Source: Buxus sempervirens
Taxonomy: Eukaryota > Streptophyta > Magnoliopsida > Buxales > Buxaceae
Length of the DNA stretch: 64,000 nt
Direction: 5' to 3'
Assembly (NCBI GenBank): GCA_947561395.2
Contig: OX387190.1
Location: 13,510,858 to 13,574,857, forward strand
Shown piece after piece: positions 8,888 through 21,147 of this stretch. Numbering within the stretch: position 1 is the stretch's first letter; each line of letters starts with the position of its first letter. The position numbers were made by a program, and so were the translations under genes. A model generated the notes under the pieces. That model made no database searches, was not told where the DNA came from, and saw only the letters and a list, made by a program, of their open reading frames with translations.

Positions 8888-11822
8888 ATGAACACTGAAG
8901 AGAACCAAGCTCAAGCCGCTGTACCCGCTCAAGACTTTGCTCAGCTGCAAGAGCAAGTGGCCGGTCTAGCAAAAATGCTAGGGGACTTACTGGCAGCTCA
9001 GGCCCAACAGGCCCAGGCCCAAAACCAAGCATCAACCTCCCATCAAGCACCACCACCTCAGGCCTATATTCCGCCTCCGGCTCAACCCATGCCTGAGCCC
9101 ATTTCTGAACCGGTCCCTGAACCTATGCTGATCAGGGAGAATACAGTAGAATCTCAGAAAGAAATTGAAAAGGAAAAAGCCAGGGAAGAGATGGAAAGAA
9201 AATGCTACTCAGGATAGAGAGAATTCAGGAAGAATTGAAGGAGGTGAAGGTGGAAACAGCTATGGAGGCACCACTTTCAAGGACCTATGTATGTACCCAG
9301 ATGTATGTCTACCGGCCAAATTCAAGTGCCCGGACTTTGACAAATTTGACGGCACTGGCTGCCCTATGAGCCAATTGAAACTATACTACGGGGCCCTATG
9401 CCAATTTGGCCGGGATGACGGCATACTAATCCAACTCTTCCAGAGGAGTTTGACCGGGGCAACTCTCAGGTGGTTCGCCACAGTGGACCACTGCAGAATT
9501 ATGTGGTGGAAGGACTTGGCCGACGCCTTCTTAGATCAATACAAGTTCAACGCTGAGATCGTACCAGACCGGTACGACATGATGAGGATGAGTAAGGGGA
9601 AGGATGAGTCTGTACGGCAGTATGCCAAGAGGTTGAGAGAGGCCGCCTCCCAAGTCAGGCCGCCCATGCTGGAACAAGAAATGATATCAACGTTTATGGG
9701 CACACTGGGGCAGCCTTTCTACAACCACTTGGTGAGGCAGATTACCACCAATTTTGCAGCCCTGGTTCAGGTGGCAGACCAGATCGAGGAAGGGATCAGG
9801 TCAGGAAGACTTATTGACTACTCTACTCTGACTGGGCAGTCTGATTCCTCCGCTTCCTTGGCACAGAAGAAGGGGGCTGGATGCAAAAAGAACGGAGCTA
9901 GAAAAGAGGGGGAAGTAAACTTGGTACAAGCTCCTCTTGCCAAGAAGCCACTCCATGTCAACATATCCATACCTCAACAAGCCTAGCAAACCTAGCAGGC
10001 CCAGCCAGCCCAGCAGTTGTATCAGACCCCGCACAATGTCAATTTCTCTCCTTCCGTACCTGCAAACCCAAGGAGGACCTTTACTAAGGAGGAGCAGAAG
10101 ACTTGGATGGCAGCAAGGAGGAATAGAGTCTTTACTCCTCTCCCGATATCGTTGTCCCAACTGCTGCCAACCCTGCTGAAGGAGGAATATTTGACTCTGA
10201 AAGAGCCCAACCCAAATGCCCCAAAGGGAAGTAATTTTGATCCAGCAATCACTTGGGACTATCACATGGGTGCACCGTGGCACTCTACTGACATTTGCTG
10301 GATGCTGAAGCATGCGGTCCAGGACTTGTTGGACCAGAAGGCCTTGGTGTTCAACACTGCTGCACCCTCCTTGTCGGGGAATGATATTGGGCAGAACCCT
10401 CTGCCTTACCACAATGGGGCAGGCCCATCCAACTCTATCACAGCCATATCCACTACCAGAAGGGCCTTTGACCCCTCTCAGCTCATAGCTCCAGTAGGGT
10501 CCACGGTCCAGGTCCGATTTTTCCAAGAAAAGGAAGAAGAGGAGATCAACATTGTCTCCCAGAAAAATAATCCTGCTGCTGAGGACATAAGCTCCTCTTT
10601 AAACCGGGTCTCCTCTCTTATGGCCCAGATGAATACTGCAAGGCCTCCATTGGTCTTCAATTGCAGTCCACCCACTTATTCACCATCCAAGCCATCCAAG
10701 GCTCCACTAGTCATCAACCTTGACCCCACCACTGCTTCCATCACTTCTTCTGTCCCCACAAAATCCAAGCTCCAGCCCTTGGTTGTAAATGTTCAGCCAG
10801 CCCACACTATCCCTAAACCGGTCCATACATCCCGGTCTAAACTCCAGCCATTAGTGGTTAACATTTCCAAACTAGCCTATTCTGAGGCCGCTGTACCATG
10901 GAATTACAGCGAGGGAATTACGGCTACGGTTCCAGTGGTTAGGAACCAGAACCAGGAGGAGGTGAACCTCATGACGAGGTTAGGGAGATGTTCAGGGGGT
11001 GAAGAGAAAGAGAAGGAGACAGAAGTAGAAAAAGGGAAAAAAGAAAATGAAGAAAAAATAAAACAAAAAGGAAAGACCAAAATAGGAGAAGACACCCCCC
11101 AGGGTGCAGAAAATGAGGCAACAGACCTCATTAAAGTAATTAAGAAAAGTGAATTCAATCTTGTGGATCAGCTGAACAAGGTCCAGGCCCAGATTTCAAT
11201 ACTGGGCCTTTTGCTGAATTCTGAAAAGCACAGGGAAGCATTGTTAAGGGTGCTACAGAGTGCACATGTATCCCAGACCATTGACCCAGACCAGCTAGGC
11301 AAAATGGTTGGTCAAATCTTGTCACATAATGTGATAAGTTTCTCTGAGGGTGAGATCAGCCCAGGTAGGTGCTATCACATTGACCATTTGCACATCACAG
11401 TGCTTTGTAAGGGCAGCATGATTGCACGGGTTTTGATTGACAACGGGTCGGCATTAAATGTCTGCCCGTTAATCACTTTTGTCAAGCTGGGTCTGGACCA
11501 GTCGAAAATTAAACAGAATAGGTGGATAGTGAGGGCTTTTGATAGCTCCAAGACCCACTCCCTAGGGGAGATTGAACTGCCGGTCACAATTGGGCCGAAT
11601 ATCTTCAACATCACATTTGAGGTGATGGATATACCCGCAGCTTTCAATCTGCTCCTAGGGAGGCCGTGGATACATTCGGATAGGGCAATACCATCCACGC
11701 TCCACCAAAGGGTAAAATACATAAGAGGGCAAAGGGTGATAACAGTCCTAGCCAAAAACTTGGTGCTTCCCATCATGTCACCTGATGTACCCTTAATAAA
11801 TGTAGACTTGACTGTTGATTAG
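8888..11822 (+). pseudogene. Element C gag-protease (decayed)
   Basis: Gag makes the particle and the aspartic protease processes it. The start ATG at 8888 begins MNTEENQAQA. The gag core (FDKFDGTGC to about RSGRLIDYSTL) lies at about 9330-9830. The zinc-knuckle region at 10250-10310 has lost its first cysteine (Trp instead of Cys in D). The protease active site LIDNGSALNV is at about 11430-11460, with DNGS in place of DTGS as in other Tat proteases, and LLGRPWIHS follows at about 11650. Breaks relative to D are single-base losses near 9195 and 9255, TAG at 9984 and 9993 (CAG in D), and TAG at 11820 (Lys in D). It is not functional. Confidence 0.85.
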
Positions 11823-12608
11823 ATTGCATTTCACTCGTTTCAATTCGAAACGGTCAATTTCATACCTGGGGGGTGTGAGAAAAAAGAAAATAAGGGGAAT
11901 ACTGCTGAAAAAATGGTGAAGAAAGTGATGGAAAAATACCACTTTCACCCGGGGAAAGGCCTGGGAATCAATTTGCAGGGATTGGTGGAGCCAATCACGG
12001 CCAAGAAACTGATCCCTAAAGTAGGGTTGGGCTTCAAGCCCAGAGGTTGGAGAAGGATAAAGCATGAAGAAGGAGAGAAAAGAAGTAAAGGAAAACTCCC
12101 TCATTTAAGGGAAAGTTTCCCTAAACCCTCCTATACAATCCAAATATCTCCTTCTATGGACCAGTCCAAGCCTCCCTACCACAACATCAACCCATTTCAA
12201 AAGCCTTTTGTTTCGGCCTTGCAACCATACAACCCATCTCCTATACTGGGAGCAGCAGACGGGCCTGGGCCACAACCAGAGCAGCGGACAGACTTCTCTG
12301 AAGATGTTGGGGCTTTCGTCACCATGACTGAAGGCGAAAATACAGAAGCAGACCTGGACCTGCCTTTTATTGACTGGGCCGCAGTAAAGATTTCGGAGGA
12401 GGCCTTATCTGGACTGGGCCCCGTAGCAGAAAAGGGCAGTACCCACCCGGTGATGATGGCATCGGATTCTGGGCTTGAGGAGCAGGATTTCCCTATTTTC
12501 CCTGCTCCCAAAAATTTTGTACTAAACAATTGGGAGGAAACTCCCCTTACCTTTGAAGTAGCGTTTGTTTGGCAAACTGACGCGGCTTCCAAAAAAAAAC
12601 TCCAATAG
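11823..12608 (+). pseudogene. Element C: G-patch-containing region between protease and pol
   Basis: It continues in the protease frame after the stop at 11820 and stays open to TAG 12606. The segment GKGLGINLQG ... VGLGFKPRG (about 11950-12050) is a G-patch-like glycine motif, often found after the protease in Tat elements and probably RNA-binding. The rest is acidic, proline-rich linker ending in Ala-Ser-Lys-Lys-Lys at a run of nine A residues, where the reading frame passes to pol. Homologous to 30690-31440 of D. Confidence 0.7.
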
Positions 12609-14206
12609 TGGAATGCCATTTCCCTGAAGGTTTTAATGGGCCTTCGTCTTCAGGGGGATTATGTTTAGAGGGCCCACAAAAAACACAAAAAGATTTTTCT
12701 ATTTTTTCTAGGAAATTTAATTTTTTCAAAAGGTCCAAACCACTAATGAACCATATAATCAAACCGAATTGGACCAGGTTGAATATGACTTCGACCTTGA
12801 GCTCGACTTTGACCTCATGGGGATCGAAGAAGAGACCGAGGTCGAAGAAGAAGACATTCCAAAAGAAATTGAATACCAATTGGAACGTCATGAAAAGGGG
12901 GTCCAACCTAATATTGAGGAGACCATATCCATAAATCTTGGGACCGAAGAGGACCCGAAAATTGTGAAAATCGGGTCATGCTTGTCTAATGTGCAGCAAA
13001 ATGAAATATCACGGTTCTTGGCAGATTGCAAGGATGTGTTTGCTTGGTCGTATCGGGACATGCCGGGGTTGGACACGGACATGGTGGTGCATAATTGCCG
13101 ATTTTGCCAAGGGTTAAGCCAATTAAAAAGAAGCTGAGAAGATTGAAGCCGGAATGGACCTTGAAGGTCAACGACGAAGTGGTCAAACAATTTCAAGCCG
13201 GATTTTTGGCAGTCTCTACGTACCCTGAGTGGCTCGCAAACATAGTGCCGGTACCAAAGAAGGACGGGAAAGTCAGAATGTGCATGGACTATAGAGATCT
13301 GAATAAGGCAAGCCCAAAGGATGATTTTCCGCTTCCACACATAGACATCTTGGTGGACAATACTGCGGTACATAGTCTATTCTCCTTCATGGATGGTTTC
13401 TCGGGGTACAATCAGATCAAGATGGCTAAGGAAGATCAAGAGAAAACAGCATTTATCATACCTTGGGGCACATTCCACTATACAGTCATGCCATTTGGGC
13501 TCAAGAACGCTGGGGCAACATACCAGCGGGCCATGACAGCACTATTCCATGACATGATCCATAAGGAAATGGAGGTCTATGTGGACGATATGATTGCCAA
13601 ATCATGCAAAGAGGAGGACCACTTGATCAACCTGAAGAAAGTGTTTGATCGTCTCAGGAAGTATAGTCTACGGCTTAACCCGGCTAAGTGCGTCTTTGGG
13701 GCTACATCAGGGAAGTTGCTTGGATTTATAGTAAGCAAAAGAGGAATTGAAATTGACCCGGCTAAAGCCAAGGCCATTATCGAAATGCCATCACCCAGAA
13801 CCGAGAAGGAGGTTCGTGGTTTTCTTGAAAGAATTCAATACATAAACCGGTTCATAGCATAGTTCACTGCTATCTGTGAACCAATTTTCAAGCTTCTGAG
13901 AAAGGATAACCCGACGGTCTGAAATGAGGATTGCCAGCAGGCCTTTGATACAATTAAGAGGTATTTGCTGAACCCACCTGTGCTAGTGCCACCAACTCCA
14001 GGAAGACCACTTATCCTGTACTTGTCAGTGTTGGAAACATCGATGGGATGTGTCTTGGGGCAGTATGATGAGACTGGTAGAAAAGAAAGGGCCATTTACT
14101 ATCTGAGTAAAAAATTCACGGAATATGAAGCCAAGTACTCACCATTGGAGAAGATGTGTTGTGCTCTAGTGTGGGCCACTCAGAGGCTAAGGCATTACTT
14201 CCTTAG
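12598..14206 (+). pseudogene. Element C pol, part 1: reverse transcriptase and RNase H (decayed, cut by D)
   Basis: RT copies element RNA into DNA. Visible motifs are VPVPKKDGKVRMCMDYRDLN, MPFGLKNAGATYQRAM and the catalytic YVDDM at about 13578, then an RNase H start LYLSVLETSMGCVLGQ near 14016. Compared with D there are single-base losses near 12735 and 13093, a TAG at 13860 (CAG in D) and a TGA at 13920 (Trp in D). The frame ends at 14206 in RLRHYFLS, where element D is inserted. It resumes at 39482. Confidence 0.9.
14202..14206. repeat. Target site duplication CTTAG, left copy (element D)
   Basis: CTTAG here and at 39477-39481 flank element D exactly. Removing D and one copy restores the pol reading of C across the junction. 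Confidence 0.95.
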
Positions 14207-14785
14207 TGTGAGTGTAACGCCCCGGATCCGAGTCACATGAAAAACCCGTAACTCGTCTCCAGAGGTTATTATAAAACTCAGGATCGCAATATCAGAGTGA
14301 AGGAAAAACACGAATACAACAATAACTATATAACAGAGTGCGCTAAAATATTCCCCAAACTAAAATAAAACTCACATGACCAAGTAACTACCCGCAAGTA
14401 TCGTCCTCTCCAGGAGCATCTGAAAACAAAACAAAACAATACGGAATGAGATACGAATATCCCAGTGAGCAGCACATGCATGCACAAATACATTTATTTC
14501 AGTTCTAAAACATGCCACGATTATAACCATGTACAATGACGATAATACGCATATTCCGAATAAGCCGACTAAACTTCAATAATCCAATTCATATCAGTGC
14601 GGGAAAACCATCAGGTAAGTCAAACAATAACAATCCGTTTCCAATCCCGAAGAATGCGATAAAATAAAGATTAACTAACAACAACATAGCGAATAACCAT
14701 AATTTCGTATCTCAAGATGTAATTCCAGATACACCAATGTCATATAACACAAAGTCTTCTCATAACCATGCCCACGCCTCCAAAT

Positions 14786-15222
14786 GTATATCCGGCCTAC
14801 TCAGGGTTTCGGATATTGAAATGACTGCGTCATCCAATGCAGGCCTACTCCCCGGGTTTCTGCATTGACAACCAGACCAACTCAGGGTTCCTGGCTGCTC
14901 TACACCGGCGGGAGGTACAATACCCAATAATCGGTAAACAATATTCCATGAACCATAAATACCAACAAACCAGGGAATAAAACATATCACGTCAAAACAA
15001 ATCAAGTACCAACATTGGTCAATGTCATGACTATCGTTTAGTTGATAAATTAAACATGCCAAGTAGACACTCCACACCTCCATGTACACAGTTCCGGCCT
15101 ACTCAGGGTTTCGGATACTCTGAAATGACGGCCTACTTAGGGTTTCGTCATCCAATGCAGGCCTACTCCCCGGGTTTCTGCATTGACAACCAGGCCTACT
15201 CAGGGTTTCTGGCTGCTCTACA
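14786..15222 (-). repeat. Two hairpin arrays with constant loop in solo LTR
   Basis: The units read CCTACTCAGGGTTTC (or its CCCCGGG variant), flanked by differing complementary arms such as TCCGG/CGGA, CAATGCAG/CTGCATTG and CCAGG/CTGG. The set at 14786-14905 is degraded; the second at 15092-15222 is better preserved. Corresponds to 44265-44385 of the E LTR in reverse. Confidence 0.75.
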
Positions 15223-15824
15223 CCGGTCGTGGCAACACACAAGGCCATGCAATTCCAACAACCAACAATAACATCACATTACTAAGCTTAGACTCTGGAT
15301 CCAGGACAAGCTAGACCAAAACAGTAAACATCGTATAATCTCGATTTCAATATCAAAACAAACCATTCATTTCCACATCATGTAATTACTCATCACAATT
15401 CATCACCTGTCCCTCTGGACCAAGCAGTACCTCAAGTACATTCAGTAATTTCTCATTTCCGTAACACAAGTCATATGAAAGTAAAACTCAATCCATTCAT
15501 ACCAAAGAAAACCTTTCAATACGTATAAAGTTTCCAATAAGTGAAACCAGAAATACAAGAACTTCTCAATCAAAACAGTGTATAGAACAAGGAAAAGTAA
15601 CTGGTAACTCTTACTAGTTTGGTGTCCGGCCCAATACTCAAAAGTAACCTAAACCCAACTTAAAAACTCTTAAGAGGTTCACAAATTTTTCCTCTATTAA
15701 TTTCATAGGCAAAATGGTTTCCCAGGTTCCTAACCAAGTGAATAGTGAAGTGGTTTAACCCCTAAGAAGTGCAAATACTCTTGTTCAAATCAGAAATTCC
15801 ATTTCGGGAAGCAAAATAGGTCTG

Positions 15825-16080
15825 CCGCTCACCTATCGAGGTGGGCGCGAGGTGAGCGCCGGTAGGCGGTGAAGAAAAAGGGCAAAATCGACCTGCCGCT
15901 CACCCGACGCTAGGTGAGCGCGAGATGGGCGTGAGGTGGGCGCGAGATTCGCGCGAGATGGGAGCCTTGTTTTCTACTTCACGCGAGATGAGCGCGAGGT
16001 GGGCGCGGGATCGGCGGTAGGTCATTTTTAACGGGGCGCCTACCTCCGAGGTGAACGCCGGTGAGCGCGAGGTGAGCGGA
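15825..16080. repeat. GC-rich degenerate repeat (GTGAGCGCGAGGTGGGCG type)
   Basis: Many imperfect copies of GGTGAGCGCGAGGTGGGCG and the reverse motif GCTCACC. Similar blocks lie in the E LTRs at about 43385-43650 and 52510-52790. No coding frame that I trust. Confidence 0.6.
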
Positions 16081-18958
16081 TACCCCCTGTGGTTTTCATT
16101 TCTCTGTTATTTTGAGATCTACATGACTGGCCGGTTTGTGAAGGTCTGTAACTACTCCAGTACACTCCTAATACTCCCAGAAGACTTCCCAACCATATTT
16201 GAAATTAATCTAAACACTTTCATTTTCAATTATAATTTCAATCCGGAGACTCTGTTCATGTAACTTTCCGAAAAAAACCAGAAAAACCAGAAAACATCAT
16301 ACTATCACTTAATATACAAACCATGCATCAGAATAAGCTCGAGAAACATAAAACACAAAACCCAGTTGTAAAACAGTGCTACTCACAAGTATACGCTTAA
16401 TCCGAGAAACAAAAGCTTATTCCACAGCCGGCCGAGCATGACTTCCGGCTGCGCGCGTGGATGCGAAGGTCGCCGAACTGATCCCCTGCTCGCGAGAGGA
16501 AAAACCCACTGAAATCCGACTCCAATAAACTCCTAGCAACTCTTGCGGTTCTCATCTCTTCCCAGCAAAACCCTAATCGCCACAGTAGCCGCCCTAATTT
16601 CAGAGCAACAACATTCCCCCAAAACCCCGAAAATTTATATCAGTTACCTATTTATACACCGCGAGGGTTTAACCTAATTCACCATTTACCCTGGGAATCC
16701 TCTTTCTACCCCTCCTTAGTGTAGGGTTTTCCCGGATTTTAACCATTGACCCATTTTTTATTTATTTCCGGTCCGAATATGACCTACGTATAAATATTTC
16801 CACCTTATTTTCTTTAACCCTAATGACCACAAATTTCTAGCAATAATAAAGTTGATTTAACCTGTACATACATCCATATGTGCATATACTTTTATTTTAT
16901 CTACTGTTATTATTTGTTTATTTTTATTCTATTATTATTATTTCATTTTATTATTTTATTATTTATTATTTTTTTTTCTACTCAAAATTGGGGTCTTACA
17001 GTGAGACATGAGAAAAAATCACCGGAGTGATCATCCCTCCGTCAACACACGGGCTCAACGCAAAAATTGGGAGAGTCGCCACCATTCATGGTTTTGGGGT
17101 GAGAATGGACACCAAAGAGTTCAAAAATAGGCAAAATGGCCAAAAGAAACATTCTAGGGTAAAAATAACCCTACTTGAAAATAAAATCCAGAAATGGGTA
17201 AGGGGATTAGATTATGAACGGGGGAAGGTGTTAGGCACCCCCATTAATCCACACGAAGTGGTTGCCAAGTGTACGTTCATGCTAAAAAGAAAATAAGAAG
17301 CTTGCTAAAAATCATGAAAAAGCCTTGAAAAAGGAACAATGTATGATATTTTCACATGAAGATCTAAATGGATTTTAGATCATCTCTTATGTCAATATCA
17401 CTTCTGGAATATCTCAAAAGATGGAAATCAAAGCAAAAGTGGCAAAAACCAAGTTGAGGCAAATCCGGGAATTTTGGTAAAAAGTAAGATCCTTTGTCTT
17501 GAAATCATTCAAATCCAATTTCAAATTGATTCAAACCAACTCTATTTGAAAGATTAAGGTAAATAAGAGTTTCATGCAAAATTTCACTTCATTCCGATAA
17601 AAATCCTAGGAGTTATGCTCCTTTGAAGTTGCTGCTGGGGATTTTTAAAAGTGGTAAGTGGGCAACTTTGGAAAATTGTCTAGAAAAATCCACTACACAA
17701 AAGTCCACGAAATTTGGTGTGATTGAAGTTTGTATGGCCATCTTTCCATAGAAACTAGCCTCATACAAAAATCCCTTCGGATGTGCCTTGGGTGGTCTCC
17801 CGAACAGGCCCCGAAGATCACAGATTTACCCAGAAAAGTACAAATGAACAGTTCTGAGTAAATCAGCTACCAATAATTCAAATGGAATCCAAAAATTATG
17901 AAACCAACTGGATTTAAAAATAGACTCATAAAGGAGTACTCAGAAACAAAACCCACTCGAATCGGACTTAAAACGAACACATGGCGGTCCGTCGAAGTGA
18001 CAAGTTCTGTACTTGGACCTGAACTGTCCACTTAACTTCGACAGAGAAGTGTCAAAAATCGGCTAGACAGAAATTCATGAAATTTGGTGGACATAAACTA
18101 GACAGCCTCACCTTTCCCATGATTCTGGAATCGCCCCAAAATCCATCCGGATGATGAATTTACGGACGTCCGAAGTAAGGGTACAGGTGCTGTCAAGCTA
18201 AGCCATTTTTGAGTAAAACCAAATCCGAAAATTGATAAAAAAATGAAATTCGTGCAAGATAAACCCCAAATATGAGCCTATCCCGCCAAAATAGTGATAT
18301 GTATGTGCAAGTGTAAAAAACCAAACAAGATCAATACAACATGCATATAGATTCAACAAAATAGGTTCTAGCATAGCCTAGGGTTCCATTCCATTATCGT
18401 TTCCCTCTGTTCTCTTTAAGATAATCAAGGGTACTTTGAATATGGAACGGTTTACAATCAATCAAAAAGGCCTTATGCTACATAGGTTCTAGCACTAGGG
18501 TCAATCCCCAGTCTCGTTTCTCCTAGATCCGCCTTCACGTTTTACGGCTAGGGGAGTCTTGAGATTCTTTGAGCCGGGGAAGGATTTTCACACATACAAA
18601 CAAGGCTTTACACTACAGAAAGGTAGAAGAAGAGATCTAGATCTAGGAACGTAAAGACAGAAAATAAAAAGAAAAGTTGAGGCTTACCTGAGTTCTGGAG
18701 ACGATTCCACAACGGTTTTCTTCTTCTCTTGGAGTTCTTCTTTACGAGAATTCAAAACAAGAGTTGTGTGCCATTTGCTCAAGGAGGAGGCTCCTATTTA
18801 TAAGCAAGGGCTAAGGTCATTGGTAGACACAAATTAATGTCTAGAACCCCTCCAACCTAAACCCTAAGGTTATTTCCGCGATTTCCCCTCATTTAATGAG
18901 GGACATGATGGTAAAAGTGAAAAGCTCTCGGAAAACCCTAATTTTGAGCAAACTTAAG

Positions 18959-19100
18959 GTATCCGGTATGTCAGACCGGATAACAAAGGGCTTTAAGGTA
19001 TCCGGTACATGGTACCGGATACCCTAAGGCTCACATGTATCCGGTATGAGTATCCGGATACGGGAAGGAGTACTTGTATCCGGATTGAGTATCCGGATAC
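18959..19100. repeat. TATCCGG dyad cluster in 3' LTR of D (4 dyads)
   Basis: Dyads start at 18959, 18998, 19037 and 19076, an exact 39-bp phase. Arms are GTATCCGG and CCGGATAC. In element orientation they lie about 155 bp upstream of the LTR TATA box. Confidence 0.9.
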
Positions 19101-19190
19101 AGATAAAAGTCTATTTTCTTCAAATTCTGTGCTGGCTTTCCAGGAGATAATGATTTTTGATGATTGTTTGTGCAATTTGGGGTGTCTACA

Positions 19191-19206
19191 ACTGCCCCTC
19201 TTTGTG
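19191..19206 (-). other. Polypurine tract region of element D
   Basis: Reading minus, AAAGAGGGGCAGT runs directly into the LTR start TGTAGACACC. This is the expected plus-strand primer of a retroelement whose 3' LTR is on the left. Confidence 0.75.
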
Positions 19207-19800
19207 GGAGCTGCGAAGCAGTGAGCTGCAAAGAGTAGACAAGCCCAAATTGCATTCCCTTGAGCATGATTTGCTCGGTTCAATTCAATTTCTGTAGAAA
19301 ACCATTTTTGAGTGGAGATTTGCCAAAAAGCCCTCACTTTAAGGGGGCATCTCTCCAAGAGTTCTTACATTCCACTGAGCCCTTTGTGGCTGTGAAGGGG
19401 ATTTTAAGCCCAAAAATAGGATTTTTTTTTTGAAAAACTGATTTTTTATCAAACCAAGTTGAAAATTGAGTGGATATCATCCTTTTGACCAGGCACATTT
19501 CCCAAAGTTGTCCCGAATTCCACAGAGCTCTCGTGGCTGTGAGGTGGATTTCAAGACAAAAATAGGATTTTGAGAAAATAGAAATTGTAGCACAATTTTG
19601 CTCTTTCCTTTTCCTTCTCTTTTTTTTTTCTTTTCTTCTTTTTTTTTTCTCTCTTTTTTTCTTTTCTCTTTTTTTTCCTTTTTTTTTCTTTTTTTTTCTT
19701 TTCATTTCCTTTTCTTCTTTTTTTTTTTTTTCATTTCCTTTTTTTCTATTCTTTTCTGTTTTTTTCTCTATTTTTTCTGTTTTTTTTTCTTTTTTCTTTG
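19207..19800. other. 3' internal region of D: spacer and polypyrimidine tract
   Basis: Bases 19207-19600 are non-coding, with two diverged copies of a segment around GTGGCTGTGA followed by ATAGGATTTT. Bases 19600-19800 are almost pure TTTTC/T repeats on the + strand, a low-complexity tract. Its apparent phenylalanine-rich frame is not a gene. Confidence 0.7.
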
Positions 19801-19862
19801 GTATCCGGTATGTGTATCCGGATAATCCAGGGTCTGCGGGTATCCGGCCTGAGTATCCGGAT
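19801..19862. repeat. TATCCGG dyads upstream of PMD2 promoter in D (2 dyads)
   Basis: Two 25-bp dyads with arms GTATCCGG and CCGGATAA or CCGGATCC, about 40 bp apart. The second ends about 10 bp before the TATA-like box at 19871. This is the only cluster with two rather than four dyads. Confidence 0.8.
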
Positions 19863-19870
19863 CCCCCAGG

Positions 19871-21147
19871 TTTTATAAGTCGCGCGCGACCGCGACTTTT
19901 CCTCTTCTTTTCTTCTTGCTCCGATTACTCAGACCGGCCATCTCCTTCTTCTTCTTCACCCGACGGCTCTTCCTTATTTTCCGGCGGCCTCCGACGACTC
20001 CGGTGCTTCATTTTGCTGCCGGCGACAACCTGTAGCTCCGGCGAATTCCCGATTGCTCTTTGACAGCCGCAGTCGAGCCCTAGCTCGATTTTTCCCATTC
20101 TCTTGTGATTTCTCAGCCTGACATTGGAGGTGTTGCTCCGGCTACTTGTCCCTTGATTCCCACTTGCAATCAGGCACTTGCTTCTCCACTGCTCGCCCAG
20201 GTTAGTGAGATTGGAATTTTTCTGGGTAATCCATTCATGCTTATTTGGACGAATTTCAATGCCATGTGCTATTTTTCCTTTGTAATGTGCTTTACTGCCA
20301 CATCCAAGCAATGTTGCCATGTTATTTGTTTTGTCCTTGTCAATTATTCAGAACTGGATGCAATGTTGATTGACTGTTAAAGGTGATGCATCTTGATTGG
20401 ATTTTGATTCTTATGCTTGATTGCCTAGTTCTTCATTGTTCTTCATATGATCATATTTGGCATTTTTTGTTGAATTTCTGCATGCTGACCGAATTTGCTC
20501 ATAAACTCTTGGTATGCTTGATGCTGCCATATTTACTTTATGATTCCTAATGGCCTGTTGGTGGTATTCATTGAATTTGTATGCTGAATTGGTTTGGACC
20601 TCGTAAACTTGCTCTGACTTTCTTATAGTTGACCAACTGGTGGTCTTTTCCCATGATTTTCTTTGCTTTTCAGATGGCATACTGCTGGTGCCATGTTGTA
20701 CTTTTTCTGATTGAATTCTGATTCTCATACCTCGCTGCTACTTCTTTTGTCTTGATATGCTGGGATTTATTCTTCTCAATCCACCTAGTGTTAATGTGGT
20801 GCTCTAACTGCCAGGACTATTCTGTGGTTGATTCTGGGATTCTTCAGTTTATTCCGATCCTTGATTTAGCTCAGACCATTTGCTTTTGCGCCACTGTAGC
20901 CATCCTGCAGTAAATTATCAGATATTAGGCCTTGTAAAAAATTTTTAGAGTAATATAGAAATATTTTTTAAAAGACTTTGAACCGAACCACAATCCCTGA
21001 AACATTTAATAAGATTCCAGATGAACTAGAGTTGGAACCTAAAGCAAGGTGAAATTTCTGATAAATTTGAACTAAATCCAGATTAAAAACAAAGTAGGAT
21101 TTTAGATAAATTTGTACTGAAATTCATAGGATACTTCCCTGTTGTAG
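19871..21147 (+). promoter_or_regulatory. PMD2 promoter, 5' UTR exon and 5' UTR intron in D
   Basis: TTTTATAAGT (19871) is a TATA-like box. The following 320 bp are GC-richer and end at CTCGCCCAG followed by GTTAGTGAG (donor at about 20201). An intron rich in T then runs to CCTGTTGTAG at 21147, immediately before the ATG. Element C has the same arrangement in reverse (donor at 59841, acceptor at 58817). Exon bounds are inferred from splice motifs and from comparison of C with D. Confidence 0.55.

Larger units (their letters stand above)
14213..17000 (-). mobile_element. Solo LTR, chromovirus type, with target duplication GTGAG
   Basis: The 2,788-bp unit starts TGTAACGCCCCGGATCC and ends GGGGTCTTACA on the + strand. 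It is flanked by GTGAG at 14208-14212 and 17001-17005. Its termini and internal hairpin motifs match the E LTR in reverse orientation, so it is a minus-oriented relative left by recombination between two LTRs. It holds two copies of the CCTACTCAGGGTTTC hairpin array (about 14786-14905 and 15092-15222), a GC-rich block (15825-16080) and AT-rich DNA near 16900. No coding capacity. Confidence 0.92.
14207..19190 (-). mobile_element. 3' LTR of element D (split by solo LTR)
   Basis: The LTR sequence is 14207-14212 plus 17006-19190, about 2.19 kb. It matches 37201-39476 nearly base for base, except for an 85-bp deletion near 18255-18265 and scattered substitutions. TATA on minus is at 18804-18793 and the dyad cluster at 18959-19100. 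The left end TGTGAG is interrupted by the solo LTR, whose duplication repeats GTGAG. Confidence 0.93.

Noticed and set aside
9801..10526. Minus-strand frame of 241 codons opposite gag of C
   Set aside because: Shadow of the gag coding strand; the minus frames opposite the D gag differ in extent and there is no start context.
18993..19498. Small frames across the TATCCGG dyads in the LTR
   Set aside because: Generated by the 39-bp repeat phase; the two LTRs of D do not give the same protein ends.
19598..19825. Phenylalanine/serine-rich frame
   Set aside because: Translation of a TTTTC polypyrimidine tract; low complexity, no conservation.
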